Below, in pieces: positions 11,541 to 23,040 of a stretch of 64,000 bases of DNA. Source of the stretch: Ectobius pallidus (lineage: Eukaryota; Arthropoda; Insecta; Blattodea; Ectobiidae); the NCBI GenBank assembly GCA_964059195.1, contig CAXKWD010000002.1:168770559-168834558 (forward strand), given 5' to 3'. A model generated the notes under the pieces. It was not told where the DNA came from, searched no databases, and saw nothing but the letters and a program-made list of their open reading frames with translations. How positions within the stretch are numbered: position 1 is the stretch's first letter; each line of letters opens with the position of its first letter. The position numbers were made by a program, and so were the translations under genes.

Positions 11541-11835
11541 GAATCTCCATTTAATTCACCCCATTTTACACTTCATGTAAGATTTGTAAACTTATTAATG
11601 AAGAAGGTAGTTTCTTTTAAATATTATGCCAGTGAAGAGGAGGTATTTAAAAGAATAAAATGTGCTGAAATTATTTTCTATGTTCTGTCTCATACTTTTA
11701 CGAGTAAGAAAATCATTGCTCATAGGAAGGACAAAGGGGAACTGAAATTACTGGCACTGAAAATAATCAGATAATAAATATTTCAAACTGAGCTTCAATT
11801 CATATTGAACTCTTAAAGATTAATGTCATTATGCA
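11348..11835 (-). repeat. Inverted-repeat arm 2 (3' of the Ly6 gene)
   Basis: Reverse complement of arm 1 (7405-7890), including the triplet array, here (ATT)n at about 11488-11540. A 116-codon open frame through this arm is only the Ile-rich reading of the array and is not a gene. The loop between the arms is about 3.46 kb and contains the whole Ly6 terminal exon. Confidence 0.85.
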
Positions 11836-13616
11836 TAATAGTTTAAGACATGAAATTTTAATGTAATCAACAAATAAAGAAGAAAATAATTTATTGTAAA
11901 CATAAATATAGCTACTTGCATCTTTGCAAGCATGAAGTTGCTTTGCTCCTTGTAATCACTATGCTAAGATTGTATTTCCAATGCAGTAAAAAATTCCTTA
12001 GACCAGCCAATACAGAATGCCTATAGCAGTTTTCCCTTTCTATAAACTTGATGCACTGTAACTTTGGGTCGAGCATTCACAAGTATATGTGGTTTCAGTT
12101 TTTAAAGGTAATTGTCTACGTTAGTTGCCAAATACTCTGTAGCAGATATGAAAATAGACTCATTTTAAGTAAACTTTTTAAGAAATGGAAACGGATAAGT
12201 TAATACTGATATACATAAATACTTACGATTTCATTGATTCACTGATTGTATTATGTTAGTAAACTTAGAATAATTCACTTCTTTCTTAGTTAAAGTGAAC
12301 ACTGAAATGTTTCCCTGCCATAAAAATAAGTGAAGTCATATGTAAGGTTATGCCATGGCATGCAATGTTAGGAATTAAAAGCTCTCTGAAGTACAAAAAT
12401 TGACATTAGATGGAATGCTAGAGGTCTCAGTTGTCAGCAATGCAATCAAACATATTCTGGGAGAAGAGAGGATGTTGTAACTACTGACTTGTAATGTGGT
12501 GGACAGTATGTAAGACATTTCTAATGCAAGATCTCAAAATTACAAGAATAGTGACGGAACCAGCAAAATTTGATATTTAGCCTAACTTAATATATTACAT
12601 GTGGCTGTTAAAATTTGTTCTCTGTATCACTAATGTAAAAAAAAAATGTAAATATGCAAAGTTATATTTTCCTGATTTATTTAACCTGCATGAACTATTC
12701 TTGACATGGCAGGAATTAATAATCTACCAAATCCCACCAGTAGTGACATCATTTGTTTATACACAAACCAAAGTAACAGTGCACTGAGTTTATAATACAA
12801 TTTGGTAACATGATAGAGTAACAGGAATAGGTAACAATGAGCTAACTAAGATGAAAATGGTATTAAGGGGTACAAATGAAAACATCTTCAATGTGACGTT
12901 ATATCTGAATTGAAACAAATAAACTGCATTACTTTAAAACAAGTACCGTAGCTGATTCACTGTAATTTAGTAATATAACAGAATGCACCATGACCCAATA
13001 AAATTTGTTTTCAATATTTCACTTTGTGATAATGTACAACTTCTAGAAACTTTATGATACCCACTCTTAATATACTCAAAAAGAACGACCAATAGCAGTT
13101 GTGAAGTTAGGATTCCAGTGACATATAGAGAATTATGCATTAAAATGCAAGGATTATTATTTTGCCATCCAATGCAATGAGAACAATGTATAAAAATAAG
13201 ACCAGGAAACAGTGCCTTTCAGTCCACATGCTTTTGCAATTATTTATTTAACTTTTATGTATCAACATTGTTGTTTGAGCTGTGATGGGTTAAAATATAT
13301 TTTGTTATTTATATAGACAGTAGTATATGGTAACTAGTCAATAAATGAATGTATAACATTATTACTGTTGTAAGTGGAGAGAACTTTTGATTCTGATGAC
13401 CAACCATTCCTTTCAGCATGTCATTCAAGGTACAATGTGTTCAACACTATGATTATTAAATCTTACCTCCACCGAAGTGGGATAAAACAGAGGCAGTATG
13501 TCATACCTCAATTTGAAAAAAAAGCATGCATATTGTGAAATGCAGGAAATTGTCCTACACACTCAATAATGCATCAAGCTTAAGTAAAACATTTCAGGTT
13601 TCAGGTAAAGAATATA
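11836..13616. other. AT-rich DNA, nothing recognised
   Basis: About 1.8 kb with no ORF above 62 codons, no repeat termini and no RNA gene that I can see. Confidence 0.5.
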
Positions 13617-15512
13617 CCATATTTGCCGGCGTATAAGACACACTTTTTAGGTAGATTTTCGAAGAAAAATCTACCTATTGCAATGGATACCACTTTATGA
13701 TTTTCGAAAAATTCTTTCATATCTTTACGTTTCATGCTCCCCTAAGTACGAAACCACCGCCCGTTCAAAAAAAAATTTTGTGATATATATATATATATAT
13801 ATATATCTTTACACGATAGCGGCCGTAATTTTGAAGATATTTGAACCAAATTTTATTATGTTATTTCTAGGCCCAATAGTTCGGACAAGTTCGTTAATGG
13901 GCAAAATTGGCCCAAGGGGGTGGTCGGGGGAGGGGGTTGAAATTTTTAAAAATGTATATCTCGGCCCCTATGAAGTATAGAGGGAAACTTTGTTTGAATA
14001 AATTAGAGTACTTCCTATGGAGTTCACAGTGACACCAACGATTCGGGGGTTCGAGTGAGGGTGGGGGATGAAAATTCGAAACTTTTGAAACCACGTCTTG
14101 TGGGGTATCGTTGAAAAGCTCTTGATGAGTACTCTACAAATCAATAAATAGCTTCTTGATAGCTCTCATATTACGCGAGATTTTAATGTTTGAAAATAAT
14201 AACACTTAAAAGAATTATTATAATATCATAATTTTGTCTTGTTTAGCGGCTTTGCTAATTTTATTCATTGCTGATCTTGCGCACGGCCTCCCAGAATATT
14301 ATATCCTATTCTTGTTGTCAAAACAAATGATTGTAGGCTCTTCCTCTTTACCGAATTCAGTTCTTATTACTGCAGGTTTACCATGCCAAGGCTAAAGAAG
14401 AAGAGTGCTATGCAGCGAGAATAAATTAAACCAAAAGCACTTCGAAATCTACCTCCGCCTGTAGGCCTGCCTAAAAAGATTTTTTCCTTTGAAAATAGGT
14501 CTGAAAAACGGGGTGCATCTTATACGTCAATAATCAGTTTTTTATTACACTCATTTCTGGAAATTTCCTCTATTTGGAGTTATCCTGTATATACTTGAAT
14601 ACTACCCGCATATTTTGTTAAAAAATCACGGACGAAAAACTGGGGTGCGGGTATTAACTTATTTGAACACTGGACTCCTCTCATCTGAGTTTTGACGTTT
14701 TATACCATATTGGCTCAATATAACATGATGGTTTGTAGTAGCCCCACAATATAGTGTAACAGTAGCGAAGCTGGAATGAAAGGAAAATGAGACAAAGAAG
14801 ATGCTTTCTTATTCACATGGTCCACCAGTCTGAAACAAAACTTTACGCGTACAGACGCCAAGCAAACAGTGCAGTATAAGCAGAAAAACTAATTCGGGGT
14901 AAGTTCGCTGAATTGCCACACGACTTTGACTTTGGGTCAGATACATGTCACAGCGTATGGATTCCCGCTGAACAGCTGAATTGAGAGTGTTGTTGTTGAA
15001 AATCTTACGCTGCGTGTCTAAGATGGCGAGATTTTGGCTGGCTGTTACCGTGCACGTTATTTTAGCCTACCATATGATTTCATGATATGTAATGTAATGT
15101 TGATATGTAATGTTAATTATAACTGTTTAATTAAGAATAAAACTGGCAAAATAATTTTATATTTGGGCCTATAGATTTTTTCAAAATTTCCTTTTGAAAA
15201 ATTTGGGTGTGGGTATTATTTGGGGGCGGGTAGTATTCGGGTACATACGGGTATGCAATTTTTTCTTATTTCCTTGCAGAGTGTGGGAATATTACAGTTA
15301 TGTAGAGTTCAGTATTACTTTATATTTAAAATACTGTAAATTCATTATAATGATCAGTAATAAAGTTTTATCCTTCAAAAGTGTGTATAGAAAAGGATTA
15401 CAAGAATTACAGAAGAATTAGGAGAATTGAAATATCTCAACGACCTCATCGGGGATCGAAATATAATAAATCGACATATAGGCCAGTGCGTCTTATATGC
15501 TGGCAAATACAG
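13617..15512. mobile_element. 1.9-kb TA-flanked TIR element (Tc1/mariner/pogo-type ends)
   Basis: The left end CCATATTTGCCGGCGTATAA and the right end (reversed) CTGTATTTGCCAGCATATAA continue as GACACAC/GACGCAC, about 27 bp with five mismatches. Each is flanked by TA, the Tc1/mariner/pogo target duplication. There is no transposase; the interior has a (TA)n run near 13782-13806 and G-rich patches. An extra terminus-like GTGCATCTTATACGTCA near 14515 suggests a compound or rearranged element. It carries the nested element at 14595-15240. Confidence 0.7.
14595..15240. mobile_element. Nested hAT-like MITE, 646 bp
   Basis: The ends TTGAATACTACCCGC and (reversed) CCGAATACTACCCGC form inverted termini. 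A second matched pair lies inside: GGGTGCGGGTATT near 14643, and GGGTGTGGGTATTATT near 15204. The flanks GTATATAC (14587-14594) and GTACATAC (15241-15248) form an 8-bp duplication with one change, as for hAT elements. It inserted into the 13.6-15.5 kb element after that element had landed. Confidence 0.75.
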
Positions 15513-16439
15513 TAAATGTATGAGTTATTATTAAGCTACATAGATAACACTAGTCTGCATGATATCAGATGACTGAAAACAAATAACTGTCCTTAGCTCA
15601 CTTTTTTATGCTGATTATAATTACCGGTATAATGTTCACTGTTATTTGTTTAAATGATATTAATTATGACACAAACAGATAATTAGGTCTACTCTTGGCT
15701 ACAAAAGAAGGTTAGCAATTTTTTTAAGATCCACTGATTTTCAGTGGCGGTATGCTATTTGACCCCTGAAACCAGTGCTGGTTTGCCATTCATCTTTGAA
15801 ATCAGTGCTGGTATTCCATACCAGTGTCTACTGTCTCACTTTTCTCACTATTTAGCAAAGACAATTATTTATACTTGAAATTCAGAATCTTGAGCACAAG
15901 TCTGGAAAGTACCGTAATTTTGTAACAGAATAATGCTTTCTATTGCCTATTTTTTCCCCTGTTTCCAATTTAAAATGTCTTTTGTGATATGGATGTAACG
16001 TATGAGTACCCCAAAAGGGCTGACAGGTCACTAATGGCTGAAAACAAAATTATGCAATGTCAGAACAAATCTAATTTGCATCTACAACCTCTATGGATCG
16101 CTGTCAGTAGATTGCAATTCTGCTATTTTGCTGAAGTTGAAGCTAGATTAAACTTTTCAATAGAAAAGAATTCACAAAATTTGGAGATTGTTAAGACAGA
16201 CCATTGGCTAAGTAAGTTCCTTAATATTTTCTATAAGAAGTAACTTATTTATTCCTTTCTCCATGAAAACGTACAGTTAATTAGTATTAGTCACATCTGA
16301 ACACATCAAAAATTCAGATGCATCCAGATCTCAGTTTCAACCTACAACTTTGTTTATCAGATTCAGTGTTGTATTTGATCCTGATTAGTATTATTGGAAA
16401 AAAAGCTAAGGAAATGTAAAGATTAATGATATCTTCAAA
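15513..16439. other. Unassigned DNA
   Basis: AT-rich; a short CCAGTGCTGGT-like motif repeats near 15770-15830. The 84-codon ORF near 15989 shows no recognisable domain. Confidence 0.45.
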
Positions 16440-17700
16440 TAATAGTAATAAAGATCCACAAACTAGAACTGTATAAGCAGGACATGATCAAATGGAAACA
16501 AGAATTCAAAAATCTAGAACATAATCAAGATTTCTGCAATGAAGTGGAGAAATTCAATGACTTTCTCGCAAATTTTAACTATTACCAGAACCAAAACTTC
16601 CAGCAGTCAGATTTTATAATGCTCGCGGTAAGAGCAAATTACTGAATGGTACAAAGGAACTATAACCAATGCAGTAATCCAGAAAGAGCATCAAAGAGAG
16701 CAAAACAGAAGAGAAATGAGAAATACAAATATAAAAAAGCACAATTTCTCTTTATAATCAGCGTAGAAAAGACGTATGTACAATACTAAACGAGTAGATG
16801 ACACATTTGAATCATGTTGAGTTTCTATTTCAAATATACATTCTTACTTCTCATCCCATTTTTCCATACCCAAATGACAATGAATGTGCCAGTTATGATC
16901 ATGAAATTTATGGCAAATCATTTTTGGATATTAATGATTCTGTTAATCTAAAACTGATGCCATAAGAGCACCTGACCCAGATCATATTTTGATGAGAAGA
17001 GTAAAAGATGACACCTGCTACAAAATAATACAGATTATAACAAAACAAATGATTGCAAGATCAGTAGTTCCATCATATCTCAAACTAGCCCGCACAATTT
17101 TATTATTTAAAGGAGGTGATCTCACAATTTGTTCCATAATTAGAAGAATAATTAAACAAATTCTAGATAGGTATATTCGGCAGTCTATCAGTCTCAGTGA
17201 GCACCAATGCAGATTTACATATACCCCAGGCATGCATATTAACACGTCAATTTTAGATTCAATTTTGACAAATAGTAAATCCCTCAAAAAAGATATAATG
17301 TTGGCCTTTCTAGACTTCATAAAGGCTTTTAACAATCTTGGACATACACATTTGAAATATCTACAATCTATTCAAATGTCTTGCAGAATAACTCCATCTC
17401 ATTGAAGAATTGCAAATCGATAATATCAAACAAATTGAAAGCAATCATCATAAAACTAAGCCAATCACCATAAACAGAGGAGATTTATTCTTCAAGAGCT
17501 TTCTAGCATTGACAACCAAGAGGAATATGGGTTCTCACTGGTACAAGGCCACCCCAACTTTTCCGTAATGGCTTTTGCTGGTGATACTGTGGTATGTTGT
17601 AAAGATGTAGACTCAGCTAAAGTGCTTACCAAATTAGCAATTAAATGTTCCATGAGATGTGATTAACAAATCAATCTGCCTAACTCAGAGTTTAAGCTAG
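16440..17700 (+). pseudogene. Decayed LINE reverse transcriptase fragment (R2/R4-group-like)
   Basis: Pieces of a non-LTR reverse transcriptase can be read in order. A basic RAKQKRNEKYKYKKAQF stretch lies near 16700, then APDPDHIL, then PSYLKLARTILLFKGGDL near 17070. Next come SLSEHQCRFTYTPGMHINTS, FLDFIKAFNNLGH (motif A, near 17310) and MAFAGDTVV (motif C, near 17570). In the last, the catalytic FADD is changed to FAGD. Stops and shifts separate the pieces. The C-terminal part of the same kind of LINE resumes at 20.2-21.7 kb on the same strand, so the hairpin element at 18.2-20.1 kb probably interrupts one copy. Confidence 0.75.
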
Positions 17701-18237
17701 AAAAAAAAAACCTTTAGTAAAAAAGCAAAAATGAATAAAAAAGATTTAGCAAAATGTTAAAAAAAAATTTATTGCTAAAGGTAATTTTAACTGCTTTTTT
17801 TATGTAGCTTCAAAATAATAAAAATAAAATGGTACAAATAACAAACTGAACTATACAGCAAATTATTATTATTATTTTTATTTTTTAATTTTTTTTTTCT
17901 TCTTTTTCAAAACACTTGGGGGACTATACGATCACGATGTAAGAATTTCCTTTCTCATTTTTGCGAAAGTGGCTACAATTTCTTTTGCATTCTGAAGTTT
18001 ACTTTCGCAATTCACAAAAAATGCAATCATAGCTTAAACCCTGGCCTAACTGTAAAAAATGGAAAACTAGCATATGAACCATTAATATTAAATAGTGGTC
18101 AGTCCATAACATCCCTGCAACATACTGAAAAAATACACTATACATTCTGCAGTCAGAAGCAGACTTTAGATTTTCGAGAAAGAAATTGGATGCACTCACA
18201 CTGTCTCCAATTTTACAACCACGTCAAAAATAAGTTG
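17701..18237. other. AT-rich spacer in or after the LINE copy
   Basis: Poly-A and poly-T rich, with a short (TTA)n near 17864. No domain recognised. Confidence 0.45.
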
Positions 18238-18307
18238 TATTATGTTAATTAGGGGAGATGGTTGATATTTAAACACTTTAGACTTCACTTTTACTTAAAT
18301 ACATCTT

Positions 18308-18355
18308 TGCAGAACTTACGTTTCATGGGCTTTGCCCATATTTTCAACTGCTGGT
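18308..18355 (-). ncRNA. Hammerhead-like motif in Penelope-like arm
   Basis: On the minus strand TTGAAAA is followed by the perfect stem ATGGGC-AAA-GCCCAT and then GAAACGTAAGTTC. The core differs from the consensus CTGANGA at C3 and G8, so self-cleavage is doubtful for this copy. Its placement just after the coding end matches the other copies. Confidence 0.45.
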
Positions 18356-18689
18356 CAACTGTCAAATCTGCTGATTTTTCTATTGGACAATACCTAATGT
18401 TTCTCATGTGTTCTTTTAATCATTCAACATTAGATATTGTCAAATAGAAAAATCAGCAGTGGCAGCTCATTGTTGGAATAAGAACCATAACATATGTAAG
18501 GAGACCAAATTACTGAAGTCAGTAAATAAACATAAAGATCTAGAAGTTTGGGAAAAGAGTTATATAAAAAAGTTTGAAGATAGGTTAATGAATTTTGAAA
18601 TACCGAAAGAGGAAAACTTGATCAAGGGGTTCATAAAAACTACGCCAGAGAGCACATCAGTATTCTCCAAGCAAGGATCTGACAGCTGA

Positions 18690-18735
18690 TCAGCAGTTGA
18701 AAATGTGGGCAAATCCCATGAAACGTACGTTCTGC
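18690..18735 (+). ncRNA. Hammerhead-like motif in the opposite arm
   Basis: Mirror copy of the motif at 18308-18355: TTGAAAATG, the GTGGGC-AAA-TCCCAT stem, then GAAACGTACGTTC, whose ACGTACGT is self-complementary as expected for a tiny stem III. Confidence 0.45.
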
Positions 18736-18762
18736 AAAAATGTAAGTAAAAGTGAAGTCTAT

Positions 18763-20021
18763 GGCCGGTATTCATAGTCGTAATAAGTCGTACTTATATC
18801 CAAGTCGAACTTGAATCTCGTCTTAAGTTGAGCTTCTGACATAAACAAGTCGGACTTATGACGTAGTTACTTTATAAAGTCAGACTTGACAAAGTCGAGC
18901 TTATTGGTATTCATAGTCACTAAAGTACGACTTATTTGTCGAATTAAGTCGTACTTTATCAAGTCAAGGGTCCCCCTGACTTATTTCAGTTTAAGCCAGA
19001 ACCATGAATAGTAATTTTGAGGATCTTGGTGAGTATTAGAAGAAACTCACGCCCCAAATCGTTATTTGCGAAACATGATGAATCCATTCAAATTCTACAG
19101 TGACAATGAATTTAAACAGAGATTTCGTTTCAAGCAGACACAATTTTGGAAATATCAATCGCCTATTTGTGTTGATAAATTTCATGTTATTTATCTCCTA
19201 CGAGGTATTTGTATGTCGTGTATAAAATAATTCCACCTATTCCCTCGTATAAAATGTTTTTGTTAAAATATCAGCTCATAGCTTTGTCAAATCTAAAATT
19301 TATATTTGTCAATATTATAAAACATAATTCAAAATTATATCTGTCAATTTTATAAGATAATTTTCGTATATTGGACAATACATTTCGGCTATTCAGCCAT
19401 CTTCAAGTCCTTTTCTTTCACCAGGTGACCTTACTCTGTTGGTTAATCCATTAAAACAGGTGGAATTATTTTATACATGACATCAATCGCCTATCTTTCA
19501 TCAGCATTTCTCTCTGCTGGCATTTCAGCTTCCTAAGCTGTTTTGAATCTCTCTAAAACAATAATTAATATCGAAATAAATACATAAGCGTACCGGTATT
19601 AATTCTGAACGATCTCCAAGCTAATATACGCAGAATATTCTAAAAAAAACTATTAATTAGTTTACTTACACGCTGCATAATATGACTTGAAGAATTGAAT
19701 TCTTTGTTTACAATGTACAGAGCCGTCTGTATTTTTATATCACGATAGCGAAATACGTACTCAGTTGGCTTTGCTTTACATAAAATCTGAAAAAATCTTA
19801 AACACGATTGGCTAATTCAGTTGTTACGGCAGTGAACGCGTGATTTTTCATATTATTGAGTTCGACTTTAGTATGTAGAATAAGTAGAGCTTTATGAAGT
19901 CAGACTTAATAAAGTACGACTTTAAAGAAGACTATGAATACGAAAAACATACAAGTCGACTTGTCAAATAAGTTCAGCTTTATAAAGTCGGTTCTTAAGT
20001 CGCCGACTATGAATACCGGCC
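18763..20021. mobile_element. PIF/Harbinger-like non-autonomous element, 1.26 kb
   Basis: The termini GGCCGGTATTCATAGTCG and CGACTATGAATACCGGCC are perfect inverted repeats. The flanks are TAT and TAA. The uninterrupted opposite arm of the host hairpin shows the original site as TAA, so the duplication was TAA, a TWA-type target used by PIF/Harbinger elements. Both subterminal zones are packed with variants of AAGTCGGACTTA in both orientations. A second terminus-like GGTATTCATAGTC sits internally at about 18905. No transposase is present. Confidence 0.8.
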
Positions 20022-20179
20022 TAAAGTGTTTAAATGTCAACCATATCCCTTAATTAACATAATATATTGCTCCACTGTATAAAAGTTCCATTATTTTATG
20101 GTAATTTAAAGTTGCATTATCTTCATTCATATGTCCATCTCTCATTTATCCCCTTCAGATAACACTTTTAAATAAAATA

Positions 20180-21720
20180 CCCAATGTATTTTTGAAGGAT
20201 GCAAATATAATAATATCTTCGAAAGATATTCTTCAGCCACCAAAGGGCACTTCTGATAGTATGCTGTACAGTGCAAAGAAAAACACAGACAAGAGTTCAT
20301 TTCGAGCAGAATGGGAGTTTTCTTTGCAGCACAATCAAAGGTTGCTGGTAAATAACGGATATATTAACCATAAGCGTGATTTAAGCACTGAAAACAATTA
20401 CATGTTTCCAGTAACACGTCTCCAGTAACACATGTTCCAGTTATTGAAGAACATAGACCATCAAATGCCTTAGGTGAATGTTTGGTGATGTATTAGAAAT
20501 ACATTCAGAAAAAAGGAGTTTGAGTACTAGAGTTCACTGCCTTCTAAAGATAAAGGAGTGAATCTTTACAAAGAATATACATCTGCTAACATCTGTGTTT
20601 GTAAATCAGAAGGTTTATCCAGCAGTCAGTGGAGAGATGCATTGAAGCTCACAGAGCTAATACATGCCCAGTTAGAGCTGTTCCTGGTAGATCACAAGAC
20701 GGAAGCCAATGCCGCAGGTGAGATCATTTGGACACATTTTGGGATTCTGCTGCTATGGTGAAAATTTAAGAATAAATCGGTACAACAAGATCTGATCTAT
20801 CATAGCTGAGGCCCTCAGGGGAAAAAGGATTTTACCATGTTTGAAGGAGTTCATAGTTTGGCAGATTCTGGTAGCTGCAGATGGATTGACATAAACCAGG
20901 TTCAGGAAAAGGCTTTATAATTGACCCTACAATACGCATACAGACAAGTGTCAACCAGCCTGAGGAAGTGTACAACGAAAAAAGTCAGTCATTACAAAGA
21001 TAGATATAAAATGACAGACAATGAAGTAATTGGCTTAATGGTAGGTCCCAGGGGTATCATCACTAATCATTTTGTCAATTTTTGCAAGAGATTTGGCCTT
21101 GAAAAAGTTTATTATTGAAATAGGATTAGAGACTGTGAAGTGTTAGCAAGGGCGCCCATATGATATTTTCTAGGGGAGGGGGGATTTTTTTAAAGTAATT
21201 TATTTTTTGTCGCTTTAACTTCTTGGGCCACTTTGTAACATTAGGCCTATAATAAGTGCAACAAAGACGTAGATAGAAATTTTTTGGGGGGAGGGTCGAA
21301 AGTACCGCGGTGTTTGGGGGTATCGAATACCCCCCAAGAAAGGGGGGTCAGGGGTCCACCCCGGAAAAATTTTAAATATTGAACTAATAAAAATAACATT
21401 TTACATTATTTTAGAACTGAAAAACTAGTTAGCAAATTTGTTTACCATACTCTAAGACATGCCAAACATAAACAAGAAATCATTACCTAATTATGGGTCG
21501 ACCCCCCGGAACATTTTTAAATATTGAAATAATGAAAATCACATTTTATGCTATTTTAGCACTGAAAAACTAGTTAGCAAATTTGTTTACCACACTCTAA
21601 GACATGCCAACGTAAACAAGAAATCATTACCCCTACCCCCGGGTATGGGCGCCCTTGAGTGTTACATTAACATATTAAGAAATCATCTGTATATTACACA
21701 TCCTTAGCCTTTGAAAACTT
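20180..21720 (+). pseudogene. LINE C-terminal (restriction-like endonuclease region) fragment
   Basis: Reading frames give IQTSVNQPEEVYNEKSQ-like sequence near 20940, then EVIGLMVGPRGIITNHFVNF and FCKRFGLEK near 21035-21110. This is the C-terminal block found in R2/R4-type non-LTR elements whose endonuclease is restriction-like. Upstream parts (20190-20760) are open only in short frames. A hAT-like MITE at 21147-21657 interrupts it; the frame resumes as ...ILRNHLYITHP at 21661-21705. It is probably the same copy as the RT fragment at 16.4-17.7 kb. Confidence 0.6.
21147..21657. mobile_element. hAT-like MITE, 511 bp, with internal tandem duplication
   Basis: The ends CAAGGGCGCCCATA and TATGGGCGCCCTTG are perfect inverted repeats. 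The flanks AGTGTTAG and AGTGTTAC form an 8-bp duplication with one change. Inside, a unit of about 137 bp containing GAAAAACTAGTTAGCAAATT is repeated at about 21353-21489 and 21500-21637. No ORF. Confidence 0.8.
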
Positions 21721-23005
21721 TGCTGGTAAATAACGGATACCAAGTACATTCCAAAAGGCTCTTGTGTTAGAACGCTCAAATGCTATTTATTATGTTATAA
21801 TTTGTGATTTAGATTGTTTGTTATACTTAGTTGTATTGGCTACCCCTTGGTAGGGGAAGTTATAGAATTAATATATTCTATTACAAGGAAATGAATGATA
21901 ACAAGATGCAAGAAATACAAAAATGAAGATATGTTATGCAATGAAGCAACTCCTAAATGATGAAAGTTGTCTAAATAACAAAATGCCAAGTCCTATCATG
22001 CAATGACAACAGAAAATGAGAACATATGATGGAGTTTGTCTTTAGAATCCTATGTAAAGCGAACAGTTACAGTTGTAAAGACTGTAAAGGCAGAGAACAG
22101 ATTAAATCTGGTAGTTGTGCTAGTCAAGGGTCACATTTCCTGAACTTCCTAAGCTCTAGCAATCCATTAAAAGCACTCTCAAGACATTGTGTACTAAAAT
22201 TACAATTCAGCCAATAGAACATAATGTACAAAATGCACATAAAAAGCTTAAATATGAAAATATGATTATCTGTTTAATATTATTTGAAACTTATGATTGC
22301 AATACTCATAAATCCATCCCTGTCTTCATCCCTTACAATTTAATTAACACGGGCAACATGTTAGTCAGTACGGTACGTGCAAAGAATTAAGTGGAATTAG
22401 GATGGAGTGGTTCCCATTGCTGTATATCAGGAAAAACTCTCATCTAGAGGACCGACCAACACTCCAGAAGTAACTGCAAAGGCTCACAGTATTCCATGAT
22501 AATATGGTGAAGTAAACAGGCCAGAGAGGAAAAAATACAATATATTATTAAAATAAAAAATTATACTAATTACTACAGATTTAATTTGTACATTCATTAG
22601 TCATTGATTACATTTGGCCAAAAAGTAAGATTTTTGTTTAGAGATATTTAAAAACAGAACACAATGTCTATCCTGTCCGGTTTGCACAATTATTTTTAAG
22701 ATTATAAAAACATCTTTAAACCCTACTTTAATATCGAGGGAAATTAAGGAATTCAACACATGTATACAATGCAATGTTCTGTTCTCCAATGTATTCTTAA
22801 TCCCTCTCCCCCACAACATGTCTGAATGCATTAGATGAAACAACAGATGTCTTGGAAAGCTGCATAGTCAACCTTACTATTCGAAAACTGGACCCCGGAC
22901 AATCTGCTTAAGAGTGTTTGAGAAAACTGGTCTACTTTTCTGTAAAACTACAGATGCCAAAACTGGAACGACATGGCAATTAACTTTTTTTACATTAGAT
23001 TTTCT

Positions 23006-23040
<35 letters not shown>

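Larger units (their letters stand above)
18238..20066. mobile_element. Penelope-like head-to-head hairpin (arms about 140 bp), interrupted
   Basis: The left arm 18238-18376 is the reverse complement of 18685-18762 plus 20022-20066; the right arm is split by the insertion at 18763-20021. Between the arms the plus strand reads VAAHCWNKNHNICKETKLLK and then LEVWEKSYIKKF...MNFEIP. This is the conserved stretch after the GIY-YIG domain of Penelope-like elements. A further inner inverted pair, TCTGCTGATTTTTCTATT and its complement, lies at about 18369-18386 and 18447-18465. Each arm has a hammerhead-like motif. Confidence 0.75.

Noticed and set aside
11424..11774. 116-codon ORF with a poly-Ile run
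   Set aside because: It runs through the (ATT)n array of inverted-repeat arm 2; no domain, and the other arm does not keep the frame.
13782..13806. (TA)n run as a possible promoter or origin
   Set aside because: Simple AT microsatellite within a transposon; similar runs occur at 280 and 23019.
20192..20428. 78-codon ORF as a separate gene
   Set aside because: It lies within the decayed LINE copy and shows no independent domain.
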